DNA of 64,000 nt from DATJLY01 sp963729295. Lineage in GTDB: Bacteria; Pseudomonadota; Alphaproteobacteria; ATCC43930; CGMCC-115725. The position numbers were made by a program, and so were the translations under genes. Where the stretch lies: NCBI GenBank assembly GCA_963729295.1, contig CAVSNJ010000012.1, positions 62,001 to 126,000 of the forward strand, written 5' to 3'. The stretch's first letter is position 1; every line of letters starts with the position of its first letter. Shown here in pieces: positions 47,309 to 55,214 of the stretch. The notes below the pieces were generated by a model, which made no database searches, was not told the DNA's origin, and saw nothing but the letters and a program-made list of their open reading frames with translations.

Positions 47309-48541
47309 CTAGAATTCGTAGCGCACGCCCGCCGTCACGGTCTGCGTCGTGGCGAGCGGATTGCCGACGAGCGCGCGATAGTTGAGGAACGACGAGATGC
47401 CGTGCGGCAGACCGAGCACGACGCCGACGCCGAGGCCGGCATAGTCGCGGTGCGGATTGTCGGTCTGGAACACCAGAGGTGTGGGGCTCCCTTTCAGGTC
47501 CTGCACGAAGCTCGCGGTGAAGGTCTGCTGGTTGTTGGCGAACTCGTGGATATAGTCGGCCTCGGCCTGCGGCACGATGACGCCGAAGCTGGTGCTGATC
47601 GCCATGCTGGCCTTGGCGCCGATCGACGAGGTCACGGATTCGAAATCTTCGTCGCCGAAGCGCAGCTCGAGCCCGGTCGAGCCTGATTCGCTGAAGGCGT
47701 CGAGCCGCCGCTGCGACCACGCGAGGCCGAACCGCGGCCCGTATGTGAAGTTCTGGTAGGAGAAGTCGTAGCCGCCATCGAGGCTCGCGCGAAATTCGTC
47801 GGCCGAGGGCGTGCCGGTCGCGGTGCCGGCAGTGGTAAAGGTGTTGCCGACGTCGCTGAACGAGACGGCGCGGTCGATCGTCAGATCCTCGTGCGTATAG
47901 CCGAGCGCGCCGTCGAAGAACCAGTTCGGCGCCGGCGTCACGCTGCCATAGAGCGTGCCGCCGTAGCGGTCATTGTTGAAATTGCCGCCGCCGTTGAAAT
48001 CGCCGTCGGTATGGGCGTAGTTGAACGACGCGCCGAGCACGAGATTGTCCCACGAATGATCGGCGCCGAACGTGCCCTGATAGCGGTTCGAGGTGAAGCC
48101 CGGCGTGAAGTAGGTCGTGTCCTTCGACACGTTCTGATAGTCGAAATTGAAGTAGGCCGAGAGCTGCGGCAGATCGAGCACGCCGCCCGAACCGTTGGCG
48201 TCGGCGTACTGCGTCATGGTCGGCAGCCCCGCCTTCTGGTCACGCAGATCCTGGAGCCGTTTCTTCGCTTGGTCTTCCTCGCTCTGGACGCTCTCGCTCG
48301 ACAAGCCGCCGGGGCTGCCGCCGTCGGGTGACGTCACTCCGGTCGAGACGGGAACGGCGCTGCACAGCGCCTTCAACTGGGGCCCGAGCGGCGAGCCGGC
48401 GCCGCCCAATTCCGCGCAGTTGCCGACGAGCGCATTGTCGATCGACTGGCTCAGCGATTGGCTGTTGGCCGGTGCGATTCCGGCGCCGGCACAGGCGACG
48501 ATCGCGAGCGCGCCAGCGCTCCACAAAAGGTTGCGACCCAT
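47309..48541 (-). CDS. Autotransporter-type outer-membrane beta-barrel protein
   Basis: Outer-membrane protein of 410 residues with a signal peptide (residues 1-27, APANSQS). A short N-terminal region contains a charged helix (SSESVQSEEDQAKKRLQDLRDQ). From about residue 120 the C-terminal domain shows alternating beta strands typical of the autotransporter barrel (LSAYFNFDYQNVSKD, GASFNYAHTDGDF, AGVRYEF). The terminal Phe after an aromatic-x pattern is the usual BAM-recognition end. The passenger is very short, so it may be a pore or adhesin rather than a classical autotransporter. It diverges from the caspase gene. Confidence 0.8.
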   Translation of the reverse strand: MGRNLLWSAGALAIVACAGAGIAPANSQSLSQSIDNALVGNCAELGGAGSPLGPQLKALCSAVPVSTGVTSPDGGSPGGLSSESVQSEEDQAKKRLQDLRDQKAGLPTMTQYADANGSGGVLDLPQLSAYFNFDYQNVSKDTTYFTPGFTSNRYQGTFGADHSWDNLVLGASFNYAHTDGDFNGGGNFNNDRYGGTLYGSVTPAPNWFFDGALGYTHEDLTIDRAVSFSDVGNTFTTAGTATGTPSADEFRASLDGGYDFSYQNFTYGPRFGLAWSQRRLDAFSESGSTGLELRFGDEDFESVTSSIGAKASMAISTSFGVIVPQAEADYIHEFANNQQTFTASFVQDLKGSPTPLVFQTDNPHRDYAGLGVGVVLGLPHGISSFLNYRALVGNPLATTQTVTAGVRYEF

Positions 48542-48605
48542 CGGATTCCCCCAAGGTACATCGTGCGAGCGACCCCTCGCCCGTCACTTCCCCATACCGC
48601 TCTTA

Positions 48606-48617
48606 CCATAGCTATGG
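48606..48617. promoter_or_regulatory. Perfect 12-base palindrome in divergent promoter region
   Basis: CCATAGCTATGG is a perfect dyad 16 bases before the caspase start and 65 bases before the autotransporter start. Its placement in a 91-base divergent spacer fits an operator for one or both genes. No cognate regulator is encoded in the block. Confidence 0.4.
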
Positions 48618-48632
48618 CAAACTATCCAGCGA

Positions 48633-50831
48633 ATGACTGTTTCAGTGCCATCTGCGGCGCGCGCGCAGCGCCGCCTGCAAGGAAGCCCGTCAGGCCAGCG
48701 CGGTACGGCGATCGCCGCGGCGCTCGCGCTCCTTGCGCTGGTCGGCGTGGCCGGAGCGGCGCGCGCCGATTCGGACAATGCCGACGATTTCCTGATCGTC
48801 GATTGCCAACTGCCAGCGCAGATCCGCCAGCTCGGCCAGAACGCCACCTTCCTCGCGCCGCGCAAGGCGATCAAGGCCTCGGCGCACGATTGCGCGCTGC
48901 GCGGCGGCGAGTTCACGCGCGGCGACGCGGGCGGACCGGCGGGCTTGCGCATGTGGCTGCCCGCGGCGCAGCAGGGCGACGCGCAGGCCGAGACCTATGT
49001 CGGCGAGATTTTCGAGCGCGGCCTTGCCGGCCAGCCCGACTATGCCGCCGCCGCGACCTGGTACAAGCGCGCCGCCGACCAGAATTTCCCGCGCGCCCTC
49101 ATCGCGCTCGGCGCCCTCGTCGAGCAGGGGCTCGGCACGCCCAAGGATCCGGCGCTCGCGGCCACGCTCTTCCGTCGTGCCGCGGGATTGCCCGACCAGC
49201 TGCCGGGCGACGCCGCGCCGCCGTCGGGGCCGGGCTCGCAGAACGACGCGCTCTCCACCAAGGTCAGCGAGCAGCAGCACCAGATCGAGCAGTTGCAGCA
49301 GCAGCTCACGGCGCGCGAGGACGATGTCGGCAAGGACCGCGCGCGGCTCAAGACGCTGCAAGACCAGGTCACGAAGGCGCAGGCGCAAAATCCGGCAGCC
49401 GCCGCGGCGAAGGCGAAATCGCTCGACCAGACGCTCGCCGCGCGCGACCGCGAACTCGCCAGCACCAAGAGCACGGTGGCCGACCTCCAGGCGCGGCTTC
49501 AGACATTGCAGGCGCAGCCGCCGCCGCCCGCACTCGCGCCCGCCGAGCTCGACCGCATGCGCGCCGAGCTCGCGAAAAGCCAAGCCGCCACGGCGGCGCA
49601 ACAGCATGAGGCGGATCGCCTTCGCGCCGAGCTCGATCAGGCGCACCAGGGCGCCGCGGGGCAAGACGCGAAGACGCAAGAACTGAGCGCGGCCGTGGCG
49701 CAGCGCGACCAGGAGCTGCAGCGCGCGAAGCAGGCGACCGCCGATCTCCAAACCAAGCTCGCCGCGGTCGACCCGGACGAGCTGCAGAAGCTGCGCCACG
49801 ATCTCGCCGGCGCGCAGGCGGCGCAGACGGCGCAGCAGAGCGACGCCGACAAGCTGCGCGCCGAATTGCAAGCGACGCAGGCGGCGGGCGCCGCGCGCGA
49901 GGCCGATCTCAAGGCGAAGCTCGAGCACGAGGTCGCCGACCGCCAGGCGGCGATCGCGGCCAAGGACAACGAGATCAAGACCCTTCAGACGCAGGTGGCG
50001 AAGCTCGATGCCGCGCCGCAATCGCGCGGCGCCGCAGCAGCGCCGGCGCCCATCGCCTTTCCGGTGGCGCAGTTCGGCCGCTACCACGCGCTCGTGATCG
50101 GCATCAACAACTACCGCTTCCTGCCGCAGCTCAAGACGCCGGTCAACGACGCCAAGGCCGTGGCGCAGGTGCTGAAGGACGAATACGGCTTCGATGTCGA
50201 AACGCTCTTCGATGCCGACCGCTATACGATCCTGGCCGCGCTCAACAAGTTCCGCCAAAGCCTCACCGACAACGACAATTTGCTGATCTATTACGCCGGC
50301 CACGGCGTGCTCGATTCCGTGAACCAGCGCGGCAACTGGATGCCGGTCGATGCCGAGCCCGACAATCCGGCCAACTGGATCTCGAACATCCAGATCACCG
50401 ACATGCTGAACGCGATGGCGGCGCGGCAGATCCTGGTGGTGGCGGATTCGTGCTATTCCGGCACGCTGACGCGCGACGTCGTGACCGCGATCGGCCGCGC
50501 GCGCAGCGCGAGCGAGAAGGCCGACTGGTACAAGATCATGATCTCGAAGCCGTCGCGCGTGGCGCTCACCTCGGGCGGGCTCGAGCCGGTGGCGGACACC
50601 GGCGGGGGCGGCGATCATTCGCTCTTCGCCGATCTCTTCATCAAGGCGCTGCGCGCCAATTCCGGCGCGGTCGCGACGCAAGAGGTCTACGAGGAGATCG
50701 AGCCCACCGTCGCGACCCGCATGAGCGAGCGCGACATGCACCAGGTGCCGGAATACGCGCCGATCAAGATGGCCGGGCACGAAGCCGGCGACTTCGTGTT
50801 CGTGCGGCCCAACGCCACCACCGCCAACTGA
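48633..50831 (+). CDS. Secreted Sel1/coiled-coil/caspase-like protein
   Basis: A 732-residue protein in three parts. A signal sequence (about residues 24-45) leads into Sel1-like helical repeats (about 110-190; QGDAQAETYVGEIFERG, DYAAAATWYKRAADQNFPRA). A long Gln/Ala/Leu-rich coiled coil (about 205-465) follows. The C-terminal peptidase C14 caspase fold (about 485-730) carries the dyad His557 in YYAGHG and Cys607 in VADSCYSG. The catalytic residues are intact, so it may be an Arg/Lys- or Asp-specific protease in the periplasm. Bacterial caspase homologues of this kind are mostly uncharacterised. Neighbours are envelope genes. Confidence 0.88.
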   Translation: MTVSVPSAARAQRRLQGSPSGQRGTAIAAALALLALVGVAGAARADSDNADDFLIVDCQLPAQIRQLGQNATFLAPRKAIKASAHDCALRGGEFTRGDAGGPAGLRMWLPAAQQGDAQAETYVGEIFERGLAGQPDYAAAATWYKRAADQNFPRALIALGALVEQGLGTPKDPALAATLFRRAAGLPDQLPGDAAPPSGPGSQNDALSTKVSEQQHQIEQLQQQLTAREDDVGKDRARLKTLQDQVTKAQAQNPAAAAAKAKSLDQTLAARDRELASTKSTVADLQARLQTLQAQPPPPALAPAELDRMRAELAKSQAATAAQQHEADRLRAELDQAHQGAAGQDAKTQELSAAVAQRDQELQRAKQATADLQTKLAAVDPDELQKLRHDLAGAQAAQTAQQSDADKLRAELQATQAAGAAREADLKAKLEHEVADRQAAIAAKDNEIKTLQTQVAKLDAAPQSRGAAAAPAPIAFPVAQFGRYHALVIGINNYRFLPQLKTPVNDAKAVAQVLKDEYGFDVETLFDADRYTILAALNKFRQSLTDNDNLLIYYAGHGVLDSVNQRGNWMPVDAEPDNPANWISNIQITDMLNAMAARQILVVADSCYSGTLTRDVVTAIGRARSASEKADWYKIMISKPSRVALTSGGLEPVADTGGGGDHSLFADLFIKALRANSGAVATQEVYEEIEPTVATRMSERDMHQVPEYAPIKMAGHEAGDFVFVRPNATTAN

Positions 50832-50841
50832 CCGCGCGGGC

Positions 50842-51576
50842 TCAGGGCTTGGCGCCGCCCGCCGCCGCGGCGATCGCCTCCAGCATCGTCACCGCCTGAG
50901 TGCGGCATCCCGCCTGCGACAGTTGCTGCGCCGCGGCGATGCTGGGCTCGCCGAACGGCACGAGCTTGATCGTGAGCCGCGGCCGAACCAGCGCGCCCGG
51001 CAAGAGCGCCTGATAGCTCTCGCCATCGACGATCGGCACGGCGTCGGGCCAGCTCGCCGTCGCCTGGCTCGCCGGCCAGTCGACATCGCCGCGCGCGCCG
51101 TTCGAGAGCCGCGTCAAGGTCAGGGTCGCGTGCGGCCTGGGCGCGGGCCGCCACAATTCGGGTTTCTCGCCCGGCGCCACGCAGAAGGTCGCGCTGTCGC
51201 TCAGCTCGATGAGGCGCGCGTCGGGCGGCGTGGGCTTCTCGCCCGCGGCACGCACGGCGCCCGCGGCGTTGTCGATCCGGTTGACCAGGATGAGATGGAG
51301 CGAGGCGAGGACCGAGGGATCGGCCGGCGCGCCCGCTGCGCCGTTCGCGAGCTTGCCGTCATAGGGGCCGCGGATCGTCATGCCCTTGCCGCGCGCATCG
51401 ATGAGCGAGAGGGTCTTGCCCTCCGGCACGCGCAGCGCGGCGCCGTCCGCGATCTCCGTCCCGCGCGCGAAGCCGATCTCGGCTGAATCGCTGACGACGA
51501 CCGCCTGGGCCGAAGCCGCGGCGGCCCAACCCAGCGACAGCGCGAAAACCGATGCGGCAAGCCCGGGACGGTGCAT
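50842..51576 (-). CDS. Secreted FecR-like / surface-domain protein of unknown function
   Basis: A 244-residue protein with a signal peptide (residues 1-23, WAAAASAQA). An early beta-rich segment, EIADGAALRVPEGKTLSLID followed by MTIRGPYDG, resembles the FecR-like pattern seen in periplasmic proteins. The C-terminal half contains SQAGCRTQAVTMLEAIA. The gene points at the end of the caspase gene, 10 bases away, and diverges from the PDZ lipoprotein. The start is the most plausible ATG for a signal peptide, though it lacks a clear ribosome-binding site. Function is not recognised. Confidence 0.6.
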   Translation of the reverse strand: MHRPGLAASVFALSLGWAAAASAQAVVVSDSAEIGFARGTEIADGAALRVPEGKTLSLIDARGKGMTIRGPYDGKLANGAAGAPADPSVLASLHLILVNRIDNAAGAVRAAGEKPTPPDARLIELSDSATFCVAPGEKPELWRPAPRPHATLTLTRLSNGARGDVDWPASQATASWPDAVPIVDGESYQALLPGALVRPRLTIKLVPFGEPSIAAAQQLSQAGCRTQAVTMLEAIAAAAGGAKP

Positions 51577-51672
51577 GACGGCAAGAATATCACGTCGCGG
51601 CCTCTGCCGCAGCGCCACTTCCGGGTGCCCGGCGATTGCGCCGGGCCGGAGGAGCGCATATTTTCGGCCGGC

Positions 51673-52509
51673 ATGAACCGGCCGATCGGTTGCGTACTCG
51701 TCGTTCTGCTCGCGTCCTGCGCCCCGCACGGCGCACGCACGGACGAGTTCAGCGACCACGTCACGATCGACAGCGCGCACGACACCAAGGCCTCGCTGCT
51801 CGGGCCGGACTACGAATGGGAATTGCAGAGCACGGTCGGCAAGGCCGCGCCGCACGACGTCGGGCACCGGCTGCTCGTGTGGATCGAGCTGCGCAACCCG
51901 CCGAAGCTGCTGACCAAGGGCGTCGCGGAGGAGAACACCCGCTACCGCTTCGCCGCCGACGACACGGCCGCGCCGCTTCCCGTGGTGCCGATCGGCGATG
52001 CCAAATGCGGTTTCGGCGACCAGACCTGCACGGTGACGCGCCAAACGATCGCCGTGCCGGTGCCCGATGCGGCGCTGCGCGCGCATGTCGTCACCGGCTA
52101 TCGCGTCAAGGTCACGCCGAACGACGGCGACGCGATCATCCTGAGCCTCGCGCCCGTGCTGCTCGCCAAGCAGCTCACCGAAGTCGACAATCTCGTGCAG
52201 GGCGATGCCGCTGCCGCGCCGCCGCGCGCGCCGGCGAACGCGCCGCATCTTGGGCTCGGCGTGATCGCCGCGACGGCGACCCCCTTTGCCGAGCCGTCGC
52301 AAGGCGTCATCGTGGTGGCGACGGTGCCGTCATCTCCGGCGGCGGCGGCCGGGATCGAGCCCGGCGACGTGCTCTTCGCGATCGGCGCGGAGCCGGTGCG
52401 CGCCTCGGGCGACTTGGCGCGCATCATGGCCGGGATCGCGCCCGGCAGCACGGTGAGCCTCGCGCTCGCGCGCCGCGGCAAGCCGTTCACGGCATCGGTG
52501 CAGCTCTGA
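51673..52509 (+). CDS. PDZ-domain lipoprotein
   Basis: A 278-residue lipoprotein with lipobox VLLASC (Cys at residue 16). The middle (about 25-175) is an unrecognised beta-rich domain with a CGFGDQTC pair of cysteines. The C-terminal 90 residues form a PDZ domain (HLGLGVIAATATPFAE, SSPAAAAGIEPGDVLFAIGAEPV), like those of HtrA-type proteases, but no protease domain is present. It may bind C-termini of misfolded or secreted proteins. It is followed after 17 bases by the HIBADH-family gene and lies beside the caspase/FecR-like pair. Confidence 0.75.
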   Translation: MNRPIGCVLVVLLASCAPHGARTDEFSDHVTIDSAHDTKASLLGPDYEWELQSTVGKAAPHDVGHRLLVWIELRNPPKLLTKGVAEENTRYRFAADDTAAPLPVVPIGDAKCGFGDQTCTVTRQTIAVPVPDAALRAHVVTGYRVKVTPNDGDAIILSLAPVLLAKQLTEVDNLVQGDAAAAPPRAPANAPHLGLGVIAATATPFAEPSQGVIVVATVPSSPAAAAGIEPGDVLFAIGAEPVRASGDLARIMAGIAPGSTVSLALARRGKPFTASVQL

Positions 52510-52526
52510 ATGACATGAGGTGAGCG

Positions 52527-53394
52527 ATGAAGCTGGCGTTTCTCGGACTGGGCGTCATGGGCTATCCGATGGCGGGCCATCTCGCCAAGGCGGGGCATGA
52601 CGTCACCGTCTACAACCGCACCTCCGCCAAGGCCGAGAGCTGGGTGAAGGAGCATGGCGGCAGACGCGCCGCAAGCCCGGCCGAGGCGGCGCGCGAGGCG
52701 GCGATCGTGCTGATGTGCGTCGGCAACGACGATGACGTGCGCGCGGTCGCGACGGGGCCCGAGGGCGCCTTCGCCGGCATGAAGCGCGGCGCCATTCTCG
52801 TCGATCACACGACGGCGTCGGCCGAGCTTGCGCGCGCGCTCGAAGGCGAGGCGAAGGGCAGGGGCCTCGGCTTTCTCGACGCGCCGGTCTCGGGCGGGCA
52901 GGCGGGCGCGGTCAATGGCCGCCTCACCATCATGGTCGGCGGCGAGGAAGCTTCGTTCGCGCACCGCCGAGCCGGTCATGCGCCATTATGGCCAAGCGGT
53001 GACGCTGATGGGGCCCGCGGGATCGGGTCAGCTCACCAAGATGGTGAACCAGATCGTCATCGCGGGCACGGTGCAGGGAATTTCCGAAGGCTTGAATTTC
53101 GCGCAACGCGCCGGGCTCGACGGCAAGAAGGTCGCCGACGTGATCGGCAAGGGCGCGGCGCAGTCGTGGCAGCTCGACAACCGCGCCCCGACCATGCTCG
53201 AGGGCAAGTTCGAGTTCGGCTTCGCCGTCAACTGGATGCGCAAGGACCTCGGCATCTGCCTCGCCGAGGCGCGGCGCAACCGCTCGGCGCTGCCGGTCGC
53301 GGCGCTGGTCGATCAGTTCTATCAGCAGGTGCAGGAACGCGGCGGCGGCCGCTGGGACACGTCGAGCCTCATTCACCTGCTGGCGAAGCCGTAG
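52527..53394 (+). pseudogene. HIBADH-family NAD(P)-dependent dehydrogenase, frameshifted
   Basis: Beta-hydroxyacid dehydrogenase of the HIBADH/tartronate-semialdehyde reductase family. The N-terminus MKLAFLGLGVMGYPMAGHLA, DAPVSGGQAGAVNG and VGGEEASFA are in one frame. AEPVMRHYGQAVTLMGPAG, the catalytic-lysine segment GQLTKMVNQ and the rest to 53394 are in the next. Four bases at 52962-52965 (CACC) replace one codon, so one extra base breaks the gene; correcting it gives about 288 residues. It differs from mmsB at 11.6 kb by lacking the HIBADH-specific insert, so it would be a succinic-semialdehyde, glyoxylate or tartronate-type reductase. GAGGTGA precedes the ATG. Confidence 0.88.
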
Positions 53395-53404
53395 CGGGCA
53401 GGGC

Positions 53405-53543
53405 GTGCGTCCTTCGACTTCGGCCCTTCGGGCCTACGCTCAGGATGAGGTGCTTTTGTAGAGCTCAAAGAAAATTCCTCATCCTGAGCGAAGCCCTGAC
53501 CCTGAGCTTGGCGAAGGGGAAGGGGCGAAGTCGAAGGACGCAC
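53405..53543. repeat. Long palindromic intergenic repeat (family C)
   Basis: Outer arms GTGCGTCCTTCGACTTCG (53405-53422) and its perfect complement (53526-53543), plus inner arms CGCTCAGGATGAGG (53437-53450) and its perfect complement (53477-53490), form a 139-base cruciform-like element. It fills the convergent spacer between the broken dehydrogenase and mazG. The CCTCATCCTGAG core is known from dispersed repeats in Rhizobiales and relatives. Confidence 0.8.
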
Positions 53544-53549
53544 CGCACA

Positions 53550-54353
53550 TCAGCCGCCATTTTCTGCCGCCTTCGCGCGCCGCCATTCCGCCTCCATCTC
53601 GTCGAGCGAGGCGTGGGCGAGCCCGCGCGCGGCGAGCGCCGCTTCGATTGCGCGGAAGCGGCGCTCGAATTTGCGCGACGCACGGCGCAGCGCCTGCTCG
53701 GGATCGCGCTCGAGCCGCCGCGCCAGATTGGCGGCGGCGAACAGCAGGTCGCCCAACTCATCCTCGATCCGGTCCGGCGAGCCGCCGGCGATCGCGTCCT
53801 TCAGCTCCGCGATCTCCTCGGCGATCTTGTCGAAGATTTGCGCCGCCTCGGGCCAGTCGAAGCCGACGCGCGCCGCCCGGCGCTGCAATTTCACGGCGCG
53901 GGCGAGCGCGGGGAGACCGACGCCGACCCCGTCGAGGGCGCTCGGCGGCTGGCCCGAAGCCGCGGCCTTGGCGCGGCGCTCCGCGGCCTTCTGATCCTCC
54001 CAGGCGACGGTCTGCGCGGCGGCGGTCTCGATCGAGGATGTCCCGAACACGTGCGGGTGGCGCTTCACCATCTTGTCCGAGATGGCGCGCGCGACATCCT
54101 CGAAATCGAACCGGCCCAGTTCTTCCGCCATGCGCGCGTGGAACACGACCTGGAGCAGGAGATCGCCGAGCTCCTCGCACAGCGCCGCGGCGTCGCCGGT
54201 CTCGGCCGCTTCCGCGACCTCGTAGGCTTCCTCGATCGTGTAGGGCGCGATCGTCGTGAAGGTCTGCGCCACGTCCCAGGGGCAGCCGCCGTCCTTGGCC
54301 CTGAGCCGCGCCATGATGGCGAGGAGGCGGTCGATTTGGCTTCGTTCGGTCAT
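53550..54353 (-). CDS. mazG: Nucleoside triphosphate pyrophosphohydrolase MazG
   Basis: House-cleaning enzyme that hydrolyses NTPs to NMP and pyrophosphate, 267 residues, with two MazG helical domains. The first has DGGCPWDVAQTFTTIAPYTIEEAYEVAEA and the metal site EELGDLLLQVVFHARMAEE. The second repeats the pattern with EIAELKDAI and EDELGDLLFAAANLAR. In many alphaproteobacteria it directly follows hflX; here 7.8 kb of other genes intervene. Confidence 0.95.
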   Translation of the reverse strand: MTERSQIDRLLAIMARLRAKDGGCPWDVAQTFTTIAPYTIEEAYEVAEAAETGDAAALCEELGDLLLQVVFHARMAEELGRFDFEDVARAISDKMVKRHPHVFGTSSIETAAAQTVAWEDQKAAERRAKAAASGQPPSALDGVGVGLPALARAVKLQRRAARVGFDWPEAAQIFDKIAEEIAELKDAIAGGSPDRIEDELGDLLFAAANLARRLERDPEQALRRASRKFERRFRAIEAALAARGLAHASLDEMEAEWRRAKAAENGG

Positions 54354-54368
54354 TCCGCACCCTGATCC

Positions 54369-54402
54369 AAATATCGCATAATGTATATTATGGGAAATAT
54401 CG
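54369..54402 (-). promoter_or_regulatory. AT-rich symmetric element upstream of mazG
   Basis: CATAAT-GTAT-ATTATG (54377-54392) is a perfect dyad flanked on both sides by direct copies of AAATATCG (54369-54376 and 54395-54402). It lies 16-49 bases before the mazG start and supplies several -10-like hexamers on the minus strand. It could be the mazG promoter with an operator. Confidence 0.45.
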
Positions 54403-54443
54403 TCCCGGTTCGCAGCGACGGCCCCGAATCCGATGATCCGCCG

Positions 54444-55214
54444 TCATAATTCGACCACGAGCCCGTCCTGGCCGGGCTCGATCCCGGGCGGCAGTTCGGC
54501 CGCGAGCCGGTCATAGTCCAGGCTCTCGTCCATGTGCGTCAGGATGGCGCGGCGCGGCTTCACCCGCGCGATCCAGTCGAGCGTCTGCGCCAGGTGGCTG
54601 TGCGTCACGTGCGGCGCGCGCCGCATGCAATCGACGATCCAGAGCTCGATCCCGGCGAGCGCGGCGAAGGCCGCCGCATCGAGCCGGATCACGTCGGTCG
54701 AATAAGCGAAGCCGCCGATGCGCAGGCCGAGCGTCGTCGAGAACCCGTGGTCCTGGGCGAATGGGTTCACGCGGACGCCCGCCGCCGCGAACGGCCCGGC
54801 GATCTCGTGCGGCTCGAGCACGGGCTTGTAGAACCCGGTCTTGGCGCCCGGCGATGCCGGCCCCAGCACATAGCCGAAGCGCGTCCGGATCTCGGCGAGC
54901 GTCTGGGCGTCGGCATGGATCGGCAGCGGCCGGCGCATCAGCCGGTTGACCGCGCGCAGATCGTCGATGCCGTGCAGATGGTCGGCATGCGCGTGCGTGA
55001 AGATGACGGCGTCGAGCCCGCGCACATCGGCCGCCAGAAGCTGCGCCCGCAGATCGGGCGACGTGTCGATCAGGAGGCGCGAACCACCCTCCTCCACCAG
55101 CACCGATACGCGGCTTCTGCGGTTCTTCGGGTTCGCTGGATCGCACGCGCCCCATTCGTTGCCGATGCTCGGCACGCCCCAGGACGGGCCGCAGCCGAGC
55201 ATGGTCACGCGCAT
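54444..55214 (-). CDS. Metallo-beta-lactamase-fold hydrolase, PhnP/RNase Z-like
   Basis: MBL-fold metallohydrolase, 256 residues, with the zinc motif THAHADHLHGIDDLR, a starting MRVTMLGCGPSWGVPSIGNEWG loop typical of PhnP-like phosphodiesterases, and further ligands in DVIRLD and LTHMDESLD. It probably cleaves cyclic phosphodiesters. The ATG at 55214 overlaps the tatD end by ten bases, a pairing common in this class. Confidence 0.9.
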   Translation of the reverse strand: MRVTMLGCGPSWGVPSIGNEWGACDPANPKNRRSRVSVLVEEGGSRLLIDTSPDLRAQLLAADVRGLDAVIFTHAHADHLHGIDDLRAVNRLMRRPLPIHADAQTLAEIRTRFGYVLGPASPGAKTGFYKPVLEPHEIAGPFAAAGVRVNPFAQDHGFSTTLGLRIGGFAYSTDVIRLDAAAFAALAGIELWIVDCMRRAPHVTHSHLAQTLDWIARVKPRRAILTHMDESLDYDRLAAELPPGIEPGQDGLVVEL

